Origin: Microbacterium sp. LWH7-1.2
GTDB taxonomy: Bacteria > Actinomycetota > Actinomycetes > Actinomycetales > Microbacteriaceae
Direction: 5' to 3'
NCBI RefSeq assembly: GCF_038397755.1
Contig: NZ_CP151637.1
Coordinates: forward strand, 1,736,001-1,800,000
Length of the DNA: 64,000 nucleotides
Below, one piece after another: positions 1-8,745 of the stretch (the stretch's first letter is position 1; the number at the start of each line of letters is the position of its first letter). The notes beneath the pieces are model-generated. The model was not told where the DNA came from. It made no database searches and was given only the letters and a program-made list of their open reading frames with translations. The position numbers and the translations under genes are program-made.

Positions 1-608
1 CGCGAGGTGTCGCGGGCGGCGCGGTCCATCGAGAACACCAGCAACTGGGCGCTCGTGACCCACACGATCGAGCCGACGAGGCCCAGTCTCAGCGCGGTGA
101 GCGGACCCATCCACAGGGAAGACGCGACCGCGAGCAGCACGATGCCGGCCCACGCCGTCCAGGGCCGACGCCGTACCATGACGATGGTCATCAGGGCGCC
201 GATCCCTCCGAGGTACCACGTGGCGAAGGAGGCCTCGCGCGCGGTCTCGCCGACCGCGATCGGGATGGCGTTCGGCACGATCACCGCGCACGCGAGCGCG
301 AGCGCCTGCGCAGTTGCGGGCAGCGGCAGCGGACCGCGGATGCCCTCACCCACCGGGTGCGGTGCCGCCTGCGCTTCGAGACTCTCGGGCGACGCTTCGG
401 CCGGTCCTGGCGCCCCGGCCGGCTGGGCGCGGTGAGATGGGCGCGCCCAGAAGATGCAGAGCCACGCCGTGGCGAGGTAGATGCCGACCACGATGACGAT
501 GATGAGCGGGTAAGGAATCGGCTGCCCCGTCCACAGCAGACCACGCGCGGCGAAGTATGCCGTGAATGCGACGCCGAGCACGGTGAGGACGTTCTTGACG
601 CTGATCAT
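1..608 (-). CDS. Membrane protein, cut by the window edge
   Basis: The reading frame starts at an ATG ending at 608, overlaps the stop of the histidine kinase by ATGA, and runs off the window start after about 202 residues, so the C-terminus is missing. The N-terminus begins MISVKNVLTVLGVAFTAY. Hydrophobic segments lie near residues 5-20, 35-57, 105-122, 130-145, 152-170 and 175-192. Between the second and third there is a soluble Ala/Pro/Glu-rich linker of about 45 residues. No catalytic motif is visible and I do not recognise the family. The overlap shows that it is co-transcribed with the two-component genes upstream on the same strand, so it may be a target or partner of that system; this is an inference from position only. 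Confidence 0.65.
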   Translation of the reverse strand, partial: MISVKNVLTVLGVAFTAYFAARGLLWTGQPIPYPLIIVIVVGIYLATAWLCIFWARPSHRAQPAGAPGPAEASPESLEAQAAPHPVGEGIRGPLPLPATAQALALACAVIVPNAIPIAVGETAREASFATWYLGGIGALMTIVMVRRRPWTAWAGIVLLAVASSLWMGPLTALRLGLVGSIVWVTSAQLLVFSMDRAARDTS

Positions 609-1855
609 GACGACGGTTCCTGCCAGGTGAGGCGCACGACGGTGCCGTGAGGCCCCGACTCGAGATCAGCCCGTCCTCCCACCGCGGCGACGCGGGCGAT
701 GATCGACGCGCGGATGCCGAGACGATCGTCCGGCACGGCGTCCAGGTCGAATCCCTCGCCCGCGTCGTGGACCTCGACACGGACGGTCCCGTGCGCGGCG
801 GGGAGCACGACTCCGAGTCCCGCACCACCCGCGTGCTGGACCGCGTTCGCCACGGCCTGCGTCGCGGCGAGTGAGAGGGCGCGGGCCACGCGTCCGGGAA
901 TGAGCGGGGCGGCCGGGTCGATCTCGCGGTGCACGTCGACATCGACGCCCAGCTCCCGGGCCGCCTGGGCGATCTCCTCGGCCAGCGCGGCCGGAGCCCA
1001 CGGCTCGTCCGGCCCCTCGTGCTCGTCCTGCTCGGTGTTGGCCAGCCGGGTGAGCGCCTCGCGGGCCATGGTCGCCGCGAGCGTGCGCTCGCGAGGAGTG
1101 GTGGCCCGCTCGGCGGCGATCAGCGCCGCGAGGACGCTGTCGTGCATCAGCGCCGCCACCGCGACGCGCTCCTGCTCGGCGGCATCGGCCGCGGCGGCCT
1201 GCGCGTACGAGGAGACCGCCTGGGCGCGGGTCTTGTCGACGTTCACCGCGACCGACCGGAACAGCCACCCCAGCGTCAGGATGATCCCGCCCAGGATGAG
1301 CGCGAACGTCACGTCCAGGATCGCCACCGTCCAGTAATCGGCCGCGAACCCGACCTGGATCATCCGGACGACGCCGAACAGAAGCGGCAGCGCGATCGTG
1401 AAGGCGATCTGCAAGGGGAAGGGGAACGCCAGCACGGCGGCCAGAGTCGCGAGGTTCAGCAGGTACCAGATCCACGGCTCGTCCGTGGTCGGCGGTGCCA
1501 CGCCCGCCGTCGCGATCGGCCACATCAGGAGGACGAGGACGTAGACGATCGCGAACACGCCGGCCGCCGGGCGCACGCCGCGGCCGATCACGCAGGCCAG
1601 CACCATCACACCGAGGGCGCCGAAGACGACGACCATCAGCGGAACGTGCCATCCGGGGCGCTCCGGGGCCGGCCCCAACGCGCTCAGGAACGACTGGAGT
1701 CCGAGGATCAGCGAGCCGAAGCCGCCCGCGACGAGCGAGATGATGCGCTCGACGCGCGATCGCGTGAACGATCCGATCCCGGCAGTCGTCTGCGGCGAGT
1801 GCGGGATCTGCCCCCACGCCGTGTCCAGCACACCGGTCGGTGCGTCAGCGGCCAC
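605..1855 (-). CDS. Sensor histidine kinase, NarL/DesK type (HisKA_3)
   Basis: Membrane-bound sensor kinase of 416 residues. The N-terminal half carries about six hydrophobic segments (about residues 37-60, 70-90, 95-118, 128-165, 175-200). It is followed by a dimerisation helix with the phospho-acceptor H-box EQERVAVAALMHDSV (His 238). The ATPase part has an N-box around residues 333-341 (TQAVANAVQHA), a G1 box DAGEGFD near 363 and RLGIRAS near 380. Conserved features are all present, so it should be active. The start overlaps the end of the response-regulator gene by 11 bp, which indicates one operon with the regulator upstream and the membrane protein downstream. The signal sensed is not evident. 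Confidence 0.88.
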   Translation of the reverse strand: MAADAPTGVLDTAWGQIPHSPQTTAGIGSFTRSRVERIISLVAGGFGSLILGLQSFLSALGPAPERPGWHVPLMVVVFGALGVMVLACVIGRGVRPAAGVFAIVYVLVLLMWPIATAGVAPPTTDEPWIWYLLNLATLAAVLAFPFPLQIAFTIALPLLFGVVRMIQVGFAADYWTVAILDVTFALILGGIILTLGWLFRSVAVNVDKTRAQAVSSYAQAAAADAAEQERVAVAALMHDSVLAALIAAERATTPRERTLAATMAREALTRLANTEQDEHEGPDEPWAPAALAEEIAQAARELGVDVDVHREIDPAAPLIPGRVARALSLAATQAVANAVQHAGGAGLGVVLPAAHGTVRVEVHDAGEGFDLDAVPDDRLGIRASIIARVAAVGGRADLESGPHGTVVRLTWQEPSS

Positions 1856-2522
1856 GCGTGGCCTCTCCCGGGTCCGCCGAGGGCTCGACGAGGATCCCGT
1901 CCTCGACGGCTCGGTGCAGCAGATCGATCTTCGTCGGAGCGGGCCTGCCGACCTCGACGTATTTGACGCGGATGCGCGTGATGTTCTCCTTCGCCGTCGA
2001 GTACGCGACCCCGAGGCGATCAGCGACGACCTTGAGCGGCAGGCCGGCGGCGTAGAGGCGGAGCACGTCGCGTTCGCGCGCCGACAGCTGTGCGTCGGCG
2101 AAGGCTCGGTCGCCTTCGACGGCGCTGGCCCACTCGACGTTGTTGAGCGGCTCGCCGCGCGCGACCGTGCGCACCGCGGCCATCACGTCGCCGATGGGCG
2201 AGGACTTGCTGACGACGCCGGCCGCACCGGCGGCGAGCGCCTCACGCACGGCCGCGGGCCGGTCGGCCACGCTGTGGATGATGACGCTCGAACCGTCGAG
2301 CACGAGACGCCGCACGTTCTCGGTGACCGTGGTCCCGTCGCCGAGCGTCAGGTCGAGGACGACCACGTCGGCGGGGGCCTGTCGCGACATCGCCCGCCAG
2401 TCGACGTACTCGGTGACCGTGTTGCCGGAGAAGGCGACGCTCATGGTCTCGGCCCGGGCGCACGCCGCCTCGAGGCCGAGCCGGACCGACTCGTGATCGT
2501 CGATGAAGGCCACCCGCGTCAT
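1845..2522 (-). CDS. Response regulator, NarL/LuxR family
   Basis: DNA-binding response regulator of 225 residues. The receiver domain (about 1-125) has the acidic pair D8/D9, the phosphorylation site D57 in VVVLDLTLGDG, and the conserved Lys 106 in VVSKSS. The C-terminal LuxR-type helix-turn-helix spans about 145-205, starting with LSARERDVLRLYAAG. It is the first gene of a minus-strand set with the histidine kinase, whose start it overlaps. It should be phosphorylated by that kinase. No operator can be identified from the sequence. Confidence 0.9.
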   Translation of the reverse strand: MTRVAFIDDHESVRLGLEAACARAETMSVAFSGNTVTEYVDWRAMSRQAPADVVVLDLTLGDGTTVTENVRRLVLDGSSVIIHSVADRPAAVREALAAGAAGVVSKSSPIGDVMAAVRTVARGEPLNNVEWASAVEGDRAFADAQLSARERDVLRLYAAGLPLKVVADRLGVAYSTAKENITRIRVKYVEVGRPAPTKIDLLHRAVEDGILVEPSADPGEATRGR

Positions 2523-2544
2523 TCCGCCAGCCTAGCGACGAGTG

Positions 2545-3891
2545 TCACGCGCGGGTGAGAACCGCCACGGCTTCGACGTGATGTGAATTCGGAAAAAGGT
2601 CCAGGCCATCGACACTTGCGACCTCGTACCCGCCGGCGCGGAAGGTGGCGATGTCGCGCGCGAGCGCGACCGGGTCGCAGGCGACGTAGACGATCGTCGA
2701 GGGCGCGAGTGCGGTGAGGTGATCGACGACGTCACGGCCGGCTCCCGAACGCGGAGGATCCAGCAGCACCACCCCTCGCGACAGCCGCTCGCGTTCGGGA
2801 GCGGATGCCTCGGCCGCGAGCCGTGCGAGCCACCGGTCGACGCGCCCCGTCTCGGCGCGCGCGCCGACCCAGTCGGCGAGGTTCTCCCCCGCGTGCTCGG
2901 TGGCACGGGCATCGGACTCGACGCTCGTCACCCGGGTCGAGGAGCCGCCGAGCTCGCCGAGCGTCGCCGCGAAGAGGCCGACGCCGCCGTAGAGGTCCAG
3001 ATGCCAGGCATCCGGGTCGACGGCGGGAGCGTCGCGGGGCAGGGCGCGGAGCGCGGCGGAGACGGTCGTGGTGAGGGTATGCGCCGCGAGGCGGTGGACC
3101 TGCCAGAACCCGCCGGCATCCACACGGAAGTCCCGGTCACCGACACGCTCGAGGACGACCTCGGGAGCGGGAGCCTTGCGAGGCTTGGCGGACGACGCTC
3201 GAGCGCCGCGGCCACGTCGGGGCGCAGCATCCGTCTTCCGCTCCGGCCGAGCAAGGATGCGAACGCGACCGTCCGCGGGCTGGACGAGATCGATCCGGCC
3301 CGGCTCGCCGCCGTGGAGCGCGAGCGCGGCGGACTCCACCGCCGAGGTCGCGAGGGGCAGGTCCTCGAGGGGGACCACGCGGTGGCTGCGCGCGGCGTAC
3401 TGGCCGACGTTGCCGTCCGCGTCGACGTGCAGGCTCACGCGGGTGCGCCAGGCGGTGCCGTCGACGGACTCGCCGTCGGCCTCCTCGCTGCCGTCCGCGA
3501 GGACCGAGGTGACGCCGCTCATCGTGGCGACGGGCTCGGAGACGCCGCCGAAGCGATGGAGGGCGTCGCGCAGCACCTCGAGCTTGAGAGCGCGCTGGTG
3601 CTCCAGCGCGATGTGGCCGAAGTCGGCGCCGCCCGGGCGCTGCTCGGGCGGAACGTCGACGTCGGCCTGCCGCCACACGTGCAGCTGACGGTGCGGCGAG
3701 GCCTCGAGCACCTCGAGGGTCTCGCCGCGCCAGAACGACTTCTTCGCGGTGTCGGTGAGCCGCACGCGCACGCGCTCCCCCGGGATCGCGTCGGGCACGA
3801 ACACGACGCGTCCCTCGTGCCGCGCGACGAACACGCCGCCGTGGGCGACGCCCGTGATGTCGAGGTCGAGGAGGTCGCCGGTTTCGCTCAC
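2545..3891 (-). CDS. TRAM-domain RNA uracil-C5 methyltransferase (TrmA/RlmCD-like)
   Basis: SAM-dependent methyltransferase of 448 residues in the TrmA/RumA family, which methylates C5 of uracil in tRNA or 23S rRNA. An N-terminal TRAM RNA-binding domain covers about residues 5-60. Diagnostic motifs are FWQVH (262-266), the SAM loop DLYGGVGLF (299-307), LLDPPRSGAG (376-385), the catalytic Cys 405 in YVACDP, and the general base Glu 440 in HHVEAV. The central part carries a basic Arg/Ala/Lys-rich linker at about 218-243, an actinobacterial-looking insertion. There are no iron-sulfur cysteines near the N-terminus, unlike E. coli RumA. The start is GTG. The RNA target cannot be told from the sequence. 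Confidence 0.88.
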   Translation of the reverse strand: MSETGDLLDLDITGVAHGGVFVARHEGRVVFVPDAIPGERVRVRLTDTAKKSFWRGETLEVLEASPHRQLHVWRQADVDVPPEQRPGGADFGHIALEHQRALKLEVLRDALHRFGGVSEPVATMSGVTSVLADGSEEADGESVDGTAWRTRVSLHVDADGNVGQYAARSHRVVPLEDLPLATSAVESAALALHGGEPGRIDLVQPADGRVRILARPERKTDAAPRRGRGARASSAKPRKAPAPEVVLERVGDRDFRVDAGGFWQVHRLAAHTLTTTVSAALRALPRDAPAVDPDAWHLDLYGGVGLFAATLGELGGSSTRVTSVESDARATEHAGENLADWVGARAETGRVDRWLARLAAEASAPERERLSRGVVLLDPPRSGAGRDVVDHLTALAPSTIVYVACDPVALARDIATFRAGGYEVASVDGLDLFPNSHHVEAVAVLTRA

Positions 3892-3980
3892 CCGACGAGC
3901 CTACGCGCGGTGAGGCGTACCGTTCGCAGGACCGACTCCACTCGAGCGCCCGGCAGGGCGCCGAATAATGCGGGGTCGGC

Positions 3981-4011
3981 CCGTTGCCCCGCGCACCAAT
4001 CCTGCAAACGG
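3981..4011. repeat. Family-3 palindromic repeat, solitary copy
   Basis: A 31-bp element begins CCGTTGCCCC and ends CCTGCAAACGG. It resembles the 29-bp unit at 46627-46655, sharing GCGCA, AT and CCTGCAAACGG in the same order, and shares the right end with 47751-47761. It lies between the divergent methyltransferase gene and maf, just upstream of the maf promoter. It is the only copy seen far from the third endonuclease-like gene. Confidence 0.6.
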
Positions 4012-4029
4012 CAAATGGGCGGGCGTGGA

Positions 4030-4035
4030 TACGGT
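4030..4035 (+). promoter_or_regulatory. Likely leaderless -10 element for maf
   Basis: TACGGT ends 6 bp before the ATG at 4042. This is the TAnnnT spacing expected when transcription starts at the start codon; no Shine-Dalgarno sequence precedes the gene. Confidence 0.55.
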
Positions 4036-4041
4036 GGGTTC

Positions 4042-4731
4042 ATGCGCGTCTGCCTCGCCTCGACCTCGCCCGCCCGGCTGATGCTGCTCGGGCAGTTCGG
4101 CATCCGCCCGCTCACCGTCGCTCCCGACGTCGACGAAGAAGCGGTGATCGCCGCGGTCGAGGCGGCCGAGGGGCGCACGCTCGCGCCCGACGAGCACGTG
4201 CTCCTGCTCGCACGGCGCAAGGCGGCGGACGTGGCGGTGCGCCTGCACGACGACATCCCGGACTTCGACGGCATCGTCATCGGCGGCGACTCGATGTTCG
4301 AGATCGACGGCGAAGTGCTGGGCAAGCCCTACACACCCGAGAACGCGGCCGCCCGCTGGCGTGCGATGCGCGGCCGCACCGGTGTGCTGCACTCCGGCCA
4401 CGCCGTGGTGCGCATCGAGCCGGGTGAACCCCCGCGTGAGGTGCATGCGACGGCTGCAGCATCCGTCTCCTTCGTCGCGGACGTGACGGATGCCGAGATC
4501 GACGCGTACGTCGCGACCGGCGAACCCCTGCACGTCGCCGGCGCGTTCACGGTCGACAGTCTCGGCGGCGCCTTCATCGACCGCGTCGACGGGGATCCCT
4601 CGACGGTCGTGGGCATGTCGGTGTCGACCCTGCGCCGCCTCGTGCGCGAGGTGGGCGTGGACTGGACGGCGCTGTGGAACACGTCCGACCCATCGCTCGA
4701 GCGCGGTGAGATCGGCGAAGAGTCGTTGTAG
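4042..4731 (+). CDS. maf: Maf-like nucleotide pyrophosphatase
   Basis: Cytosolic nucleoside-triphosphate pyrophosphatase of the Maf/YhdE family, 229 residues, hydrolysing non-canonical or dTTP/UTP-type nucleotides to monophosphates. The N-terminus shows the family signature LASTSPARLMLL (residues 4-15). The acidic sites are APDVDEE near 27-33 and GGDSMFEIDGEVLGKPY near 80-96. The ATG at 4042 was chosen because the Maf fold begins directly there and a leaderless -10 stands 6 bp upstream, although the frame is open much further upstream. In M. tuberculosis, maf also lies near accA3, so the position is conserved. Confidence 0.9.
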   Translation: MRVCLASTSPARLMLLGQFGIRPLTVAPDVDEEAVIAAVEAAEGRTLAPDEHVLLLARRKAADVAVRLHDDIPDFDGIVIGGDSMFEIDGEVLGKPYTPENAAARWRAMRGRTGVLHSGHAVVRIEPGEPPREVHATAAASVSFVADVTDAEIDAYVATGEPLHVAGAFTVDSLGGAFIDRVDGDPSTVVGMSVSTLRRLVREVGVDWTALWNTSDPSLERGEIGEESL

Positions 4732-4796
4732 TAGGAATCCCACGTTTCTGGTCGGTTCTTGTACGAACCGGTCAAAAGCCCTCGGGATGCCGTCGG

Positions 4797-4802
4797 TAGG
4801 CT
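4797..4802 (+). promoter_or_regulatory. Likely leaderless -10 element for accA3
   Basis: TAGGCT lies 7 bp before the ATG at 4810, with no ribosome-binding site between them. Confidence 0.5.
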
Positions 4803-4809
4803 GGCATCC

Positions 4810-6576
4810 ATGTCTCGTATCGCCAAGGTTCTCGTTGCCAACCGCGGCGAGATCGCCGTCCGCGTCATCCGCGCCGCCCGCGATGCCGGGAAGTCCTCCG
4901 TCGCCGTCTACGCCGACCAGGACCGCGACGCGATGCACGCCCGCCTGGCGGACGAGGCGTACGCCCTCGAGGGCGCCACGAGCGCCGAGACGTACCTGTC
5001 TATCGACAAGATCCTCTCCGTCGCCCGCCGCTCCGGCGCCGACGCCGTGCACCCGGGCTACGGCTTCCTCGCCGAGAACGCGGACTTCGCCCGCGCCGTG
5101 ATCGGCGCCGGGCTCGTCTGGATCGGCCCGTCGCCCGAGGCGATCGAGGCCCTCGGCGACAAGGTGACCGCCCGCGCGGTCGCCGAGAAGGTGGGCGCAC
5201 CGCTCGCCCCCGGCACCCCCGGTCCCGTGGCCGGCGCCGACGAGGTCGTCGCGTTCGCCGAAGAGGTCGGTCTGCCGATCGCGATCAAGGCCGCGTACGG
5301 CGGCGGCGGGCGCGGGCTCAAGGTCGCCCGCACCATCGACGAGGTGCCCGAGCTGTTCGAGTCCGCGACGCGTGAGGCGATCACCGCGTTCGGTCGCGGC
5401 GAGTGCTTCGTCGAGAAGTACCTCGACAAGCCCCGTCACGTCGAGACGCAGTGCCTGGCGGATGCCGAGGGCAACGTCGTCGTCATCTCGACGCGCGACT
5501 GCTCGCTGCAGCGCCGCCACCAGAAGCTCGTCGAAGAGGCGCCTGCGCCCTTCCTCAGCGACGAGCAGAACAAGACCCTGTACGACGCGTCGAAGGCCAT
5601 CCTCAAGGAGGTCGGCTACGTCGGCGCGGGAACCTGCGAGTTCCTCATCGGCGCCGACGGCACCATCTCGTTCCTCGAGGTGAACACGCGCCTGCAGGTC
5701 GAGCACCCGGTCTCCGAAGAGGTCACCGGCATCGACCTCGTGCGCGAGCAGTTCCGCCTCGCCGAGGGCGAGGAGCTCGGCTACGATGACCCGACGCCCG
5801 AGGGCCACTCGATCGAGTTCCGCATCAACGGCGAGGACCCGGGCCGCGGCTTCCTCCCCCAGCCCGGACCGATCCACGTGTTCAAGACGTTCGGCGGTCC
5901 CGGCATCCGTCTCGACTCCGGCGTCACCGCCGGTGACAGCGTCTCGGGCGCGTTCGACTCGCTGCTCGCGAAGATCATCGTCACCGGCCGCGACCGCGCC
6001 GAGGCGTTCGAGCGCTCGCGCCGCGCACTCGACGAGTTCGAGGTCTCTGGCCTGCCCACGGTGCTGCCGTTCCACCGCGCCGTCGTGCGCGACCCCGCGT
6101 TCACCGCCGACGACGGCGGCTTCGGCGTCTACACGCGATGGATCGAGACCGAGTTCGTCAACGACATCGCCCCGTGGGACGGCGAGCTCAGCGAGCCGAC
6201 CCCCGCCGAGGCGCGCCACACGGTCGTGGTCGAGGTCGCCGGAAGGCGCCTCGAGGTGAGCCTGCCCGACCGCGTCGTGGCCCCCGTCGGCGTCGCCGGA
6301 CGCCCGGCGGCCGTGCCGCCGTCGCGCCGCTCGCACTCCCCCTCGGTGGTCGCGGGCGCCTCGGGCGACGCGGTCAAGTCGCCGATGCAGGCCACGGTCG
6401 TAAAGGTCGCCGTCGAAGAGGGCCAGCAGGTCGTCAAGGGCGACCTGGTCATCGTCCTCGAGGCGATGAAGATGGAGCAGCCCATCCAGGCCCACAAGGA
6501 CGGCGTCATCGGCGCCATCAACGCCGACCCCGGCACGACCGTGTCGGCCGGGCACCAGCTGCTCACGATCTCCTGA
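4810..6576 (+). CDS. accA3: Acyl-CoA carboxylase alpha chain (biotin carboxylase plus BCCP)
   Basis: 588-residue alpha subunit of acetyl-/propionyl-CoA carboxylase. It carboxylates biotin using ATP and bicarbonate and presents it to separate carboxyltransferase beta subunits. The biotin-carboxylase N-domain starts at residue 3 ([20 protein letters not shown]). The ATP-grasp region has [12 protein letters not shown] near 158-169 and [20 protein letters not shown] near 295-315. After a Pro/Ser-rich linker (about 495-520) comes the biotinyl domain with VLEAMKMEQ; the biotinylated Lys is about residue 554. The length and order match actinobacterial AccA3 proteins that feed fatty- and mycolic-type acid synthesis. 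No beta subunit gene is in the window. Confidence 0.93.
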   Translation: MSRIAKVLVANRGEIAVRVIRAARDAGKSSVAVYADQDRDAMHARLADEAYALEGATSAETYLSIDKILSVARRSGADAVHPGYGFLAENADFARAVIGAGLVWIGPSPEAIEALGDKVTARAVAEKVGAPLAPGTPGPVAGADEVVAFAEEVGLPIAIKAAYGGGGRGLKVARTIDEVPELFESATREAITAFGRGECFVEKYLDKPRHVETQCLADAEGNVVVISTRDCSLQRRHQKLVEEAPAPFLSDEQNKTLYDASKAILKEVGYVGAGTCEFLIGADGTISFLEVNTRLQVEHPVSEEVTGIDLVREQFRLAEGEELGYDDPTPEGHSIEFRINGEDPGRGFLPQPGPIHVFKTFGGPGIRLDSGVTAGDSVSGAFDSLLAKIIVTGRDRAEAFERSRRALDEFEVSGLPTVLPFHRAVVRDPAFTADDGGFGVYTRWIETEFVNDIAPWDGELSEPTPAEARHTVVVEVAGRRLEVSLPDRVVAPVGVAGRPAAVPPSRRSHSPSVVAGASGDAVKSPMQATVVKVAVEEGQQVVKGDLVIVLEAMKMEQPIQAHKDGVIGAINADPGTTVSAGHQLLTIS

Positions 6577-6589
6577 TCCGTCGCCCCGG

Positions 6590-6717
6590 GTTTCGCGACG
6601 TCGGGGCGCCGAAACACGGGCCCGACGCGAGACACGCCGGGGCGCGGCATCCGTCACCGGCGCGGTGCAGTGACCGACCCGTGTTTCGGCATCATGCGAA
6701 CCGAGGCGGACGGATGC
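6590..6717. repeat. Intergenic palindromic element (cGAAACACGGG type)
   Basis: A perfect 13-bp inverted pair, GCCGAAACACGGG at 6608-6620 and its complement at 6678-6690, encloses 57 bp. A nested pair GTTTCG/CGAAAC lies at 6590-6595 and 6610-6615. GCATCCGT (6647-6654) lies inside and ACGGATGC (6710-6717) just outside. It fills the gap between accA3 and the next gene. No open gene is seen here. Confidence 0.6.
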
Positions 6718-6757
6718 CTCGGGCACGCGGCGTCGGGGAGGGTGACAGGATGGCGGC

Positions 6758-7060
6758 ATGGACGCCTCCCCTGACCCTGACGCCCCCGAGGTGTCGGCGC
6801 TCGCGATCAACGTCGTGATTCCGCCGGAGCTCCGCTGGACGGACGTGCGCCGCGGCGAGGAGTTCGAGCTGCAGTCGCTGACGGTGCGGCTCCTGCCCGA
6901 CCGCTCCGTGGCTGTGAAGGCGTATGGGCGCCCGACGGCCGGCGGTCGCGGGGCCTACGTGTCGTTCGCGATGCCCGACCGACCGGAGCTCCGCGCCCTC
7001 GTCGACGTTGCGGCGAACCGCGCCGCCGAGCTCTGGCGCTCCAACACCGGGCTCGCCTGA
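6758..7060 (+). CDS. Small hypothetical protein
   Basis: A 100-residue cytosolic protein without signal peptide or membrane segment. It begins with an acidic tail (MDASPDPDAPEVSALAINVV), followed by a mixed strand/helix region with several Arg and Val residues, and ends AAELWRSNTGLA. A CAGGAT box ends 6 bp before the ATG, consistent with a leaderless start. I do not recognise a family. Codon use looks like its neighbours and a hairpin follows the stop, which support a real gene. Confidence 0.6.
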   Translation: MDASPDPDAPEVSALAINVVIPPELRWTDVRRGEEFELQSLTVRLLPDRSVAVKAYGRPTAGGRGAYVSFAMPDRPELRALVDVAANRAAELWRSNTGLA

Positions 7061-7071
7061 CGCCGGTGATG

Positions 7072-7098
7072 ACGGATGCTGCGACCAGCAGCATCCGT
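7072..7098. terminator. Hairpin made of an ACGGATGC inverted pair
   Basis: Arms ACGGATGCTGC (7072-7082) and its exact complement (7088-7098) are separated by five bases, 11 bp after the stop of the small gene. No long T-run follows. Confidence 0.6.
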
Positions 7099-7112
7099 TC
7101 ACATCATGTGAT

Positions 7113-7162
7113 CTCGCCCAGAGCACACGTCGTGTGCGCGCGTAGCGTGTGCTGTCGGCGAG
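7113..7162. repeat. Intergenic palindromic element (CTCGCC...AGCACAC type)
   Basis: Two 16-base arms, 7113-7128 and 7147-7162, are inverted copies with 14 of 16 matches around an 18-bp centre that itself holds GCACAC/GTGTGC. It lies between the convergent small gene and lpdA, next to the preceding hairpin. Confidence 0.55.
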
Positions 7163-7185
7163 AGCGCACGATCCGAACGAGCGCG

Positions 7186-8634
7186 TCAGCCGCCGTAGAC
7201 GTTGTGGTCGACGACGTGCATCGCGCGCGCGGCGTCCGTGATGCTCCCCGACAGCGACGGGTAGACCGCGAAGACACGGGAGACCTGGTCGACCGTGAGG
7301 CGGCGCTCGACGGCGATGGCGATCGGGTAGATGAGCTCCGAGGCGCGCGGGGCGACGATGACGCCGCCGATCACGGTGCCGCTGCCCTCGCGGGCGATGA
7401 GCTTCACGAAGCCGTCCTTGATGCCCATCATCTTCGCGCGCGCGTTCGCCGCCAGCGGCAGCTTGTGCACGACGCCCTGGATGTGGCCCTCGGCGATGTC
7501 GTTCTCCTGCCAGCCGATGGTGGCGATCTCGGGGGCGGTGAAGATGTTCGACGTGATGCGGCGTCGCTCGAGCGGGATGACGATGTCGCCGAGCGCGTGG
7601 AAGATCGCCGTGCGCCCCTGCATCGAGGCGACGGAGGCGAGCGGCACGAAGGTCGTGCAATCGCCGGCGGCGTAGATGTTCGGCACCGACGTGCGCGCGA
7701 CGCGGTTCACCTGGATATGGCCGGACTCGGTCATCTGGATGCCGGCCTGCTCGAGGCCGATGCCGGCGGTGTTGGGGATCGAGCCCACCGCCACGAGGCA
7801 GTGGCTGCCCTCGACGACGCGTCCGTCCGACAGCGTCACGACGACACCGTCGCCGGTGTTCTCGACCTTCGCGGCACGCGACTTCGACAGCAGGTTCATG
7901 CCGCCTCGCTTGAACACGCGCTCGAGGACGGCGGCGGCATCCTTGTCCTCACCGGGCAGCACCTGGTCGCGGCTGGAGACCAATGTGACCTTGGCGCCGA
8001 GGTTCATGTAGGCGCCGGCGAACTCGGCGCCCGTGACGCCCGAGCCCACCACGATCAGGTGCTCGGGCAGGGCCGTCATGTTGTACAGCTGGGTCCACGT
8101 GAGGACGCGCTCGCCGTCGGGCTTGGCGGTCGGGAGCTCGCGCGGCGAGGAACCGGTCGAGACCACGAGGGTGTCGGCCTCGATGCGGTCGAAGTCCGTG
8201 CCGCCCGGGCCCGTGGAGACGACCACCGCGTTGTCGCCCTCGAGGCGGCCGTGACCCGAGATGATGCGCACGCCCGCTTCGGCGAGCGAGGCGCGCATGT
8301 CGTCGGACTGCTGGCGGGCCAGGGTCAGGAGGCGCTTGTTGACGGCGGTGAGGTTGATGGCGATCTCGGGCTTGAGCGGCTTGCCGTCCTTGCCCTTCGC
8401 GAACAGCTGCACGCCGAGGTCGCCCGCGCCCGCGATCGCGACGGCCGCGTCGGCGGTCGCGATGAGCGACTTCGACGGCACCACGTCGGTGATGACGGCC
8501 GAGCCGCCGATGCCGGCGCGTTCGACCACCGTCACCTCGGCTCCGAGCTGGGCGGCGGCCAGCGCCGCTTCGTAGCCTCCGGGTCCGCCGCCGAGGATGG
8601 CGACGCTCTGGGTGGTCTCGAAGCTGATCGACAT
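7186..8634 (-). CDS. lpdA: NAD(P)H quinone oxidoreductase, LpdA-type flavoprotein
   Basis: FAD-dependent pyridine-nucleotide oxidoreductase of 482 residues. FAD binding is at GGGPGGYEAALAAAQLGAEV (about 15-34), NAD(P) binding at VVGSGVTGAEFAG (about 180-192), and the second FAD motif is NIYAAGDCT (about 305). The redox CxxxxC of true lipoamide dehydrogenases is absent: the region reads GIGGSAVITDVVPSKSLIA. That is the hallmark of LpdA-type quinone reductases such as M. tuberculosis Rv3303c. The start at 8634 gives MSISFETTQSVAIL; an in-frame ATG at 8643 is an alternative. The gene is alone on its strand and diverges from deoD. Confidence 0.88.
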   Translation of the reverse strand: MSISFETTQSVAILGGGPGGYEAALAAAQLGAEVTVVERAGIGGSAVITDVVPSKSLIATADAAVAIAGAGDLGVQLFAKGKDGKPLKPEIAINLTAVNKRLLTLARQQSDDMRASLAEAGVRIISGHGRLEGDNAVVVSTGPGGTDFDRIEADTLVVSTGSSPRELPTAKPDGERVLTWTQLYNMTALPEHLIVVGSGVTGAEFAGAYMNLGAKVTLVSSRDQVLPGEDKDAAAVLERVFKRGGMNLLSKSRAAKVENTGDGVVVTLSDGRVVEGSHCLVAVGSIPNTAGIGLEQAGIQMTESGHIQVNRVARTSVPNIYAAGDCTTFVPLASVASMQGRTAIFHALGDIVIPLERRRITSNIFTAPEIATIGWQENDIAEGHIQGVVHKLPLAANARAKMMGIKDGFVKLIAREGSGTVIGGVIVAPRASELIYPIAIAVERRLTVDQVSRVFAVYPSLSGSITDAARAMHVVDHNVYGG

Positions 8635-8733
8635 GAATTCCATTCTCCCCTGCCCAGCGACCCCGAAACGACACCGCGACACTCCCGGGCGCGTGCGGAT
8701 GCCGCTCCGCTGGCCCTCGTCGCCGTCCGTTCC

Positions 8734-8739
8734 TAAAGT
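8734..8739 (+). promoter_or_regulatory. Likely leaderless -10 element for deoD
   Basis: TAAAGT ends 6 bp before the ATG at 8746, with no ribosome-binding site. Confidence 0.55.
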
Positions 8740-8745
8740 GGTCCC

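Noticed and set aside
3901..6810. A very long minus-strand open frame opposite maf and accA3
   Set aside because: It is a GC-rich shadow: Arg/Asp/His-rich low-complexity translation, no domain, and complete overlap with well-identified genes on the plus strand.
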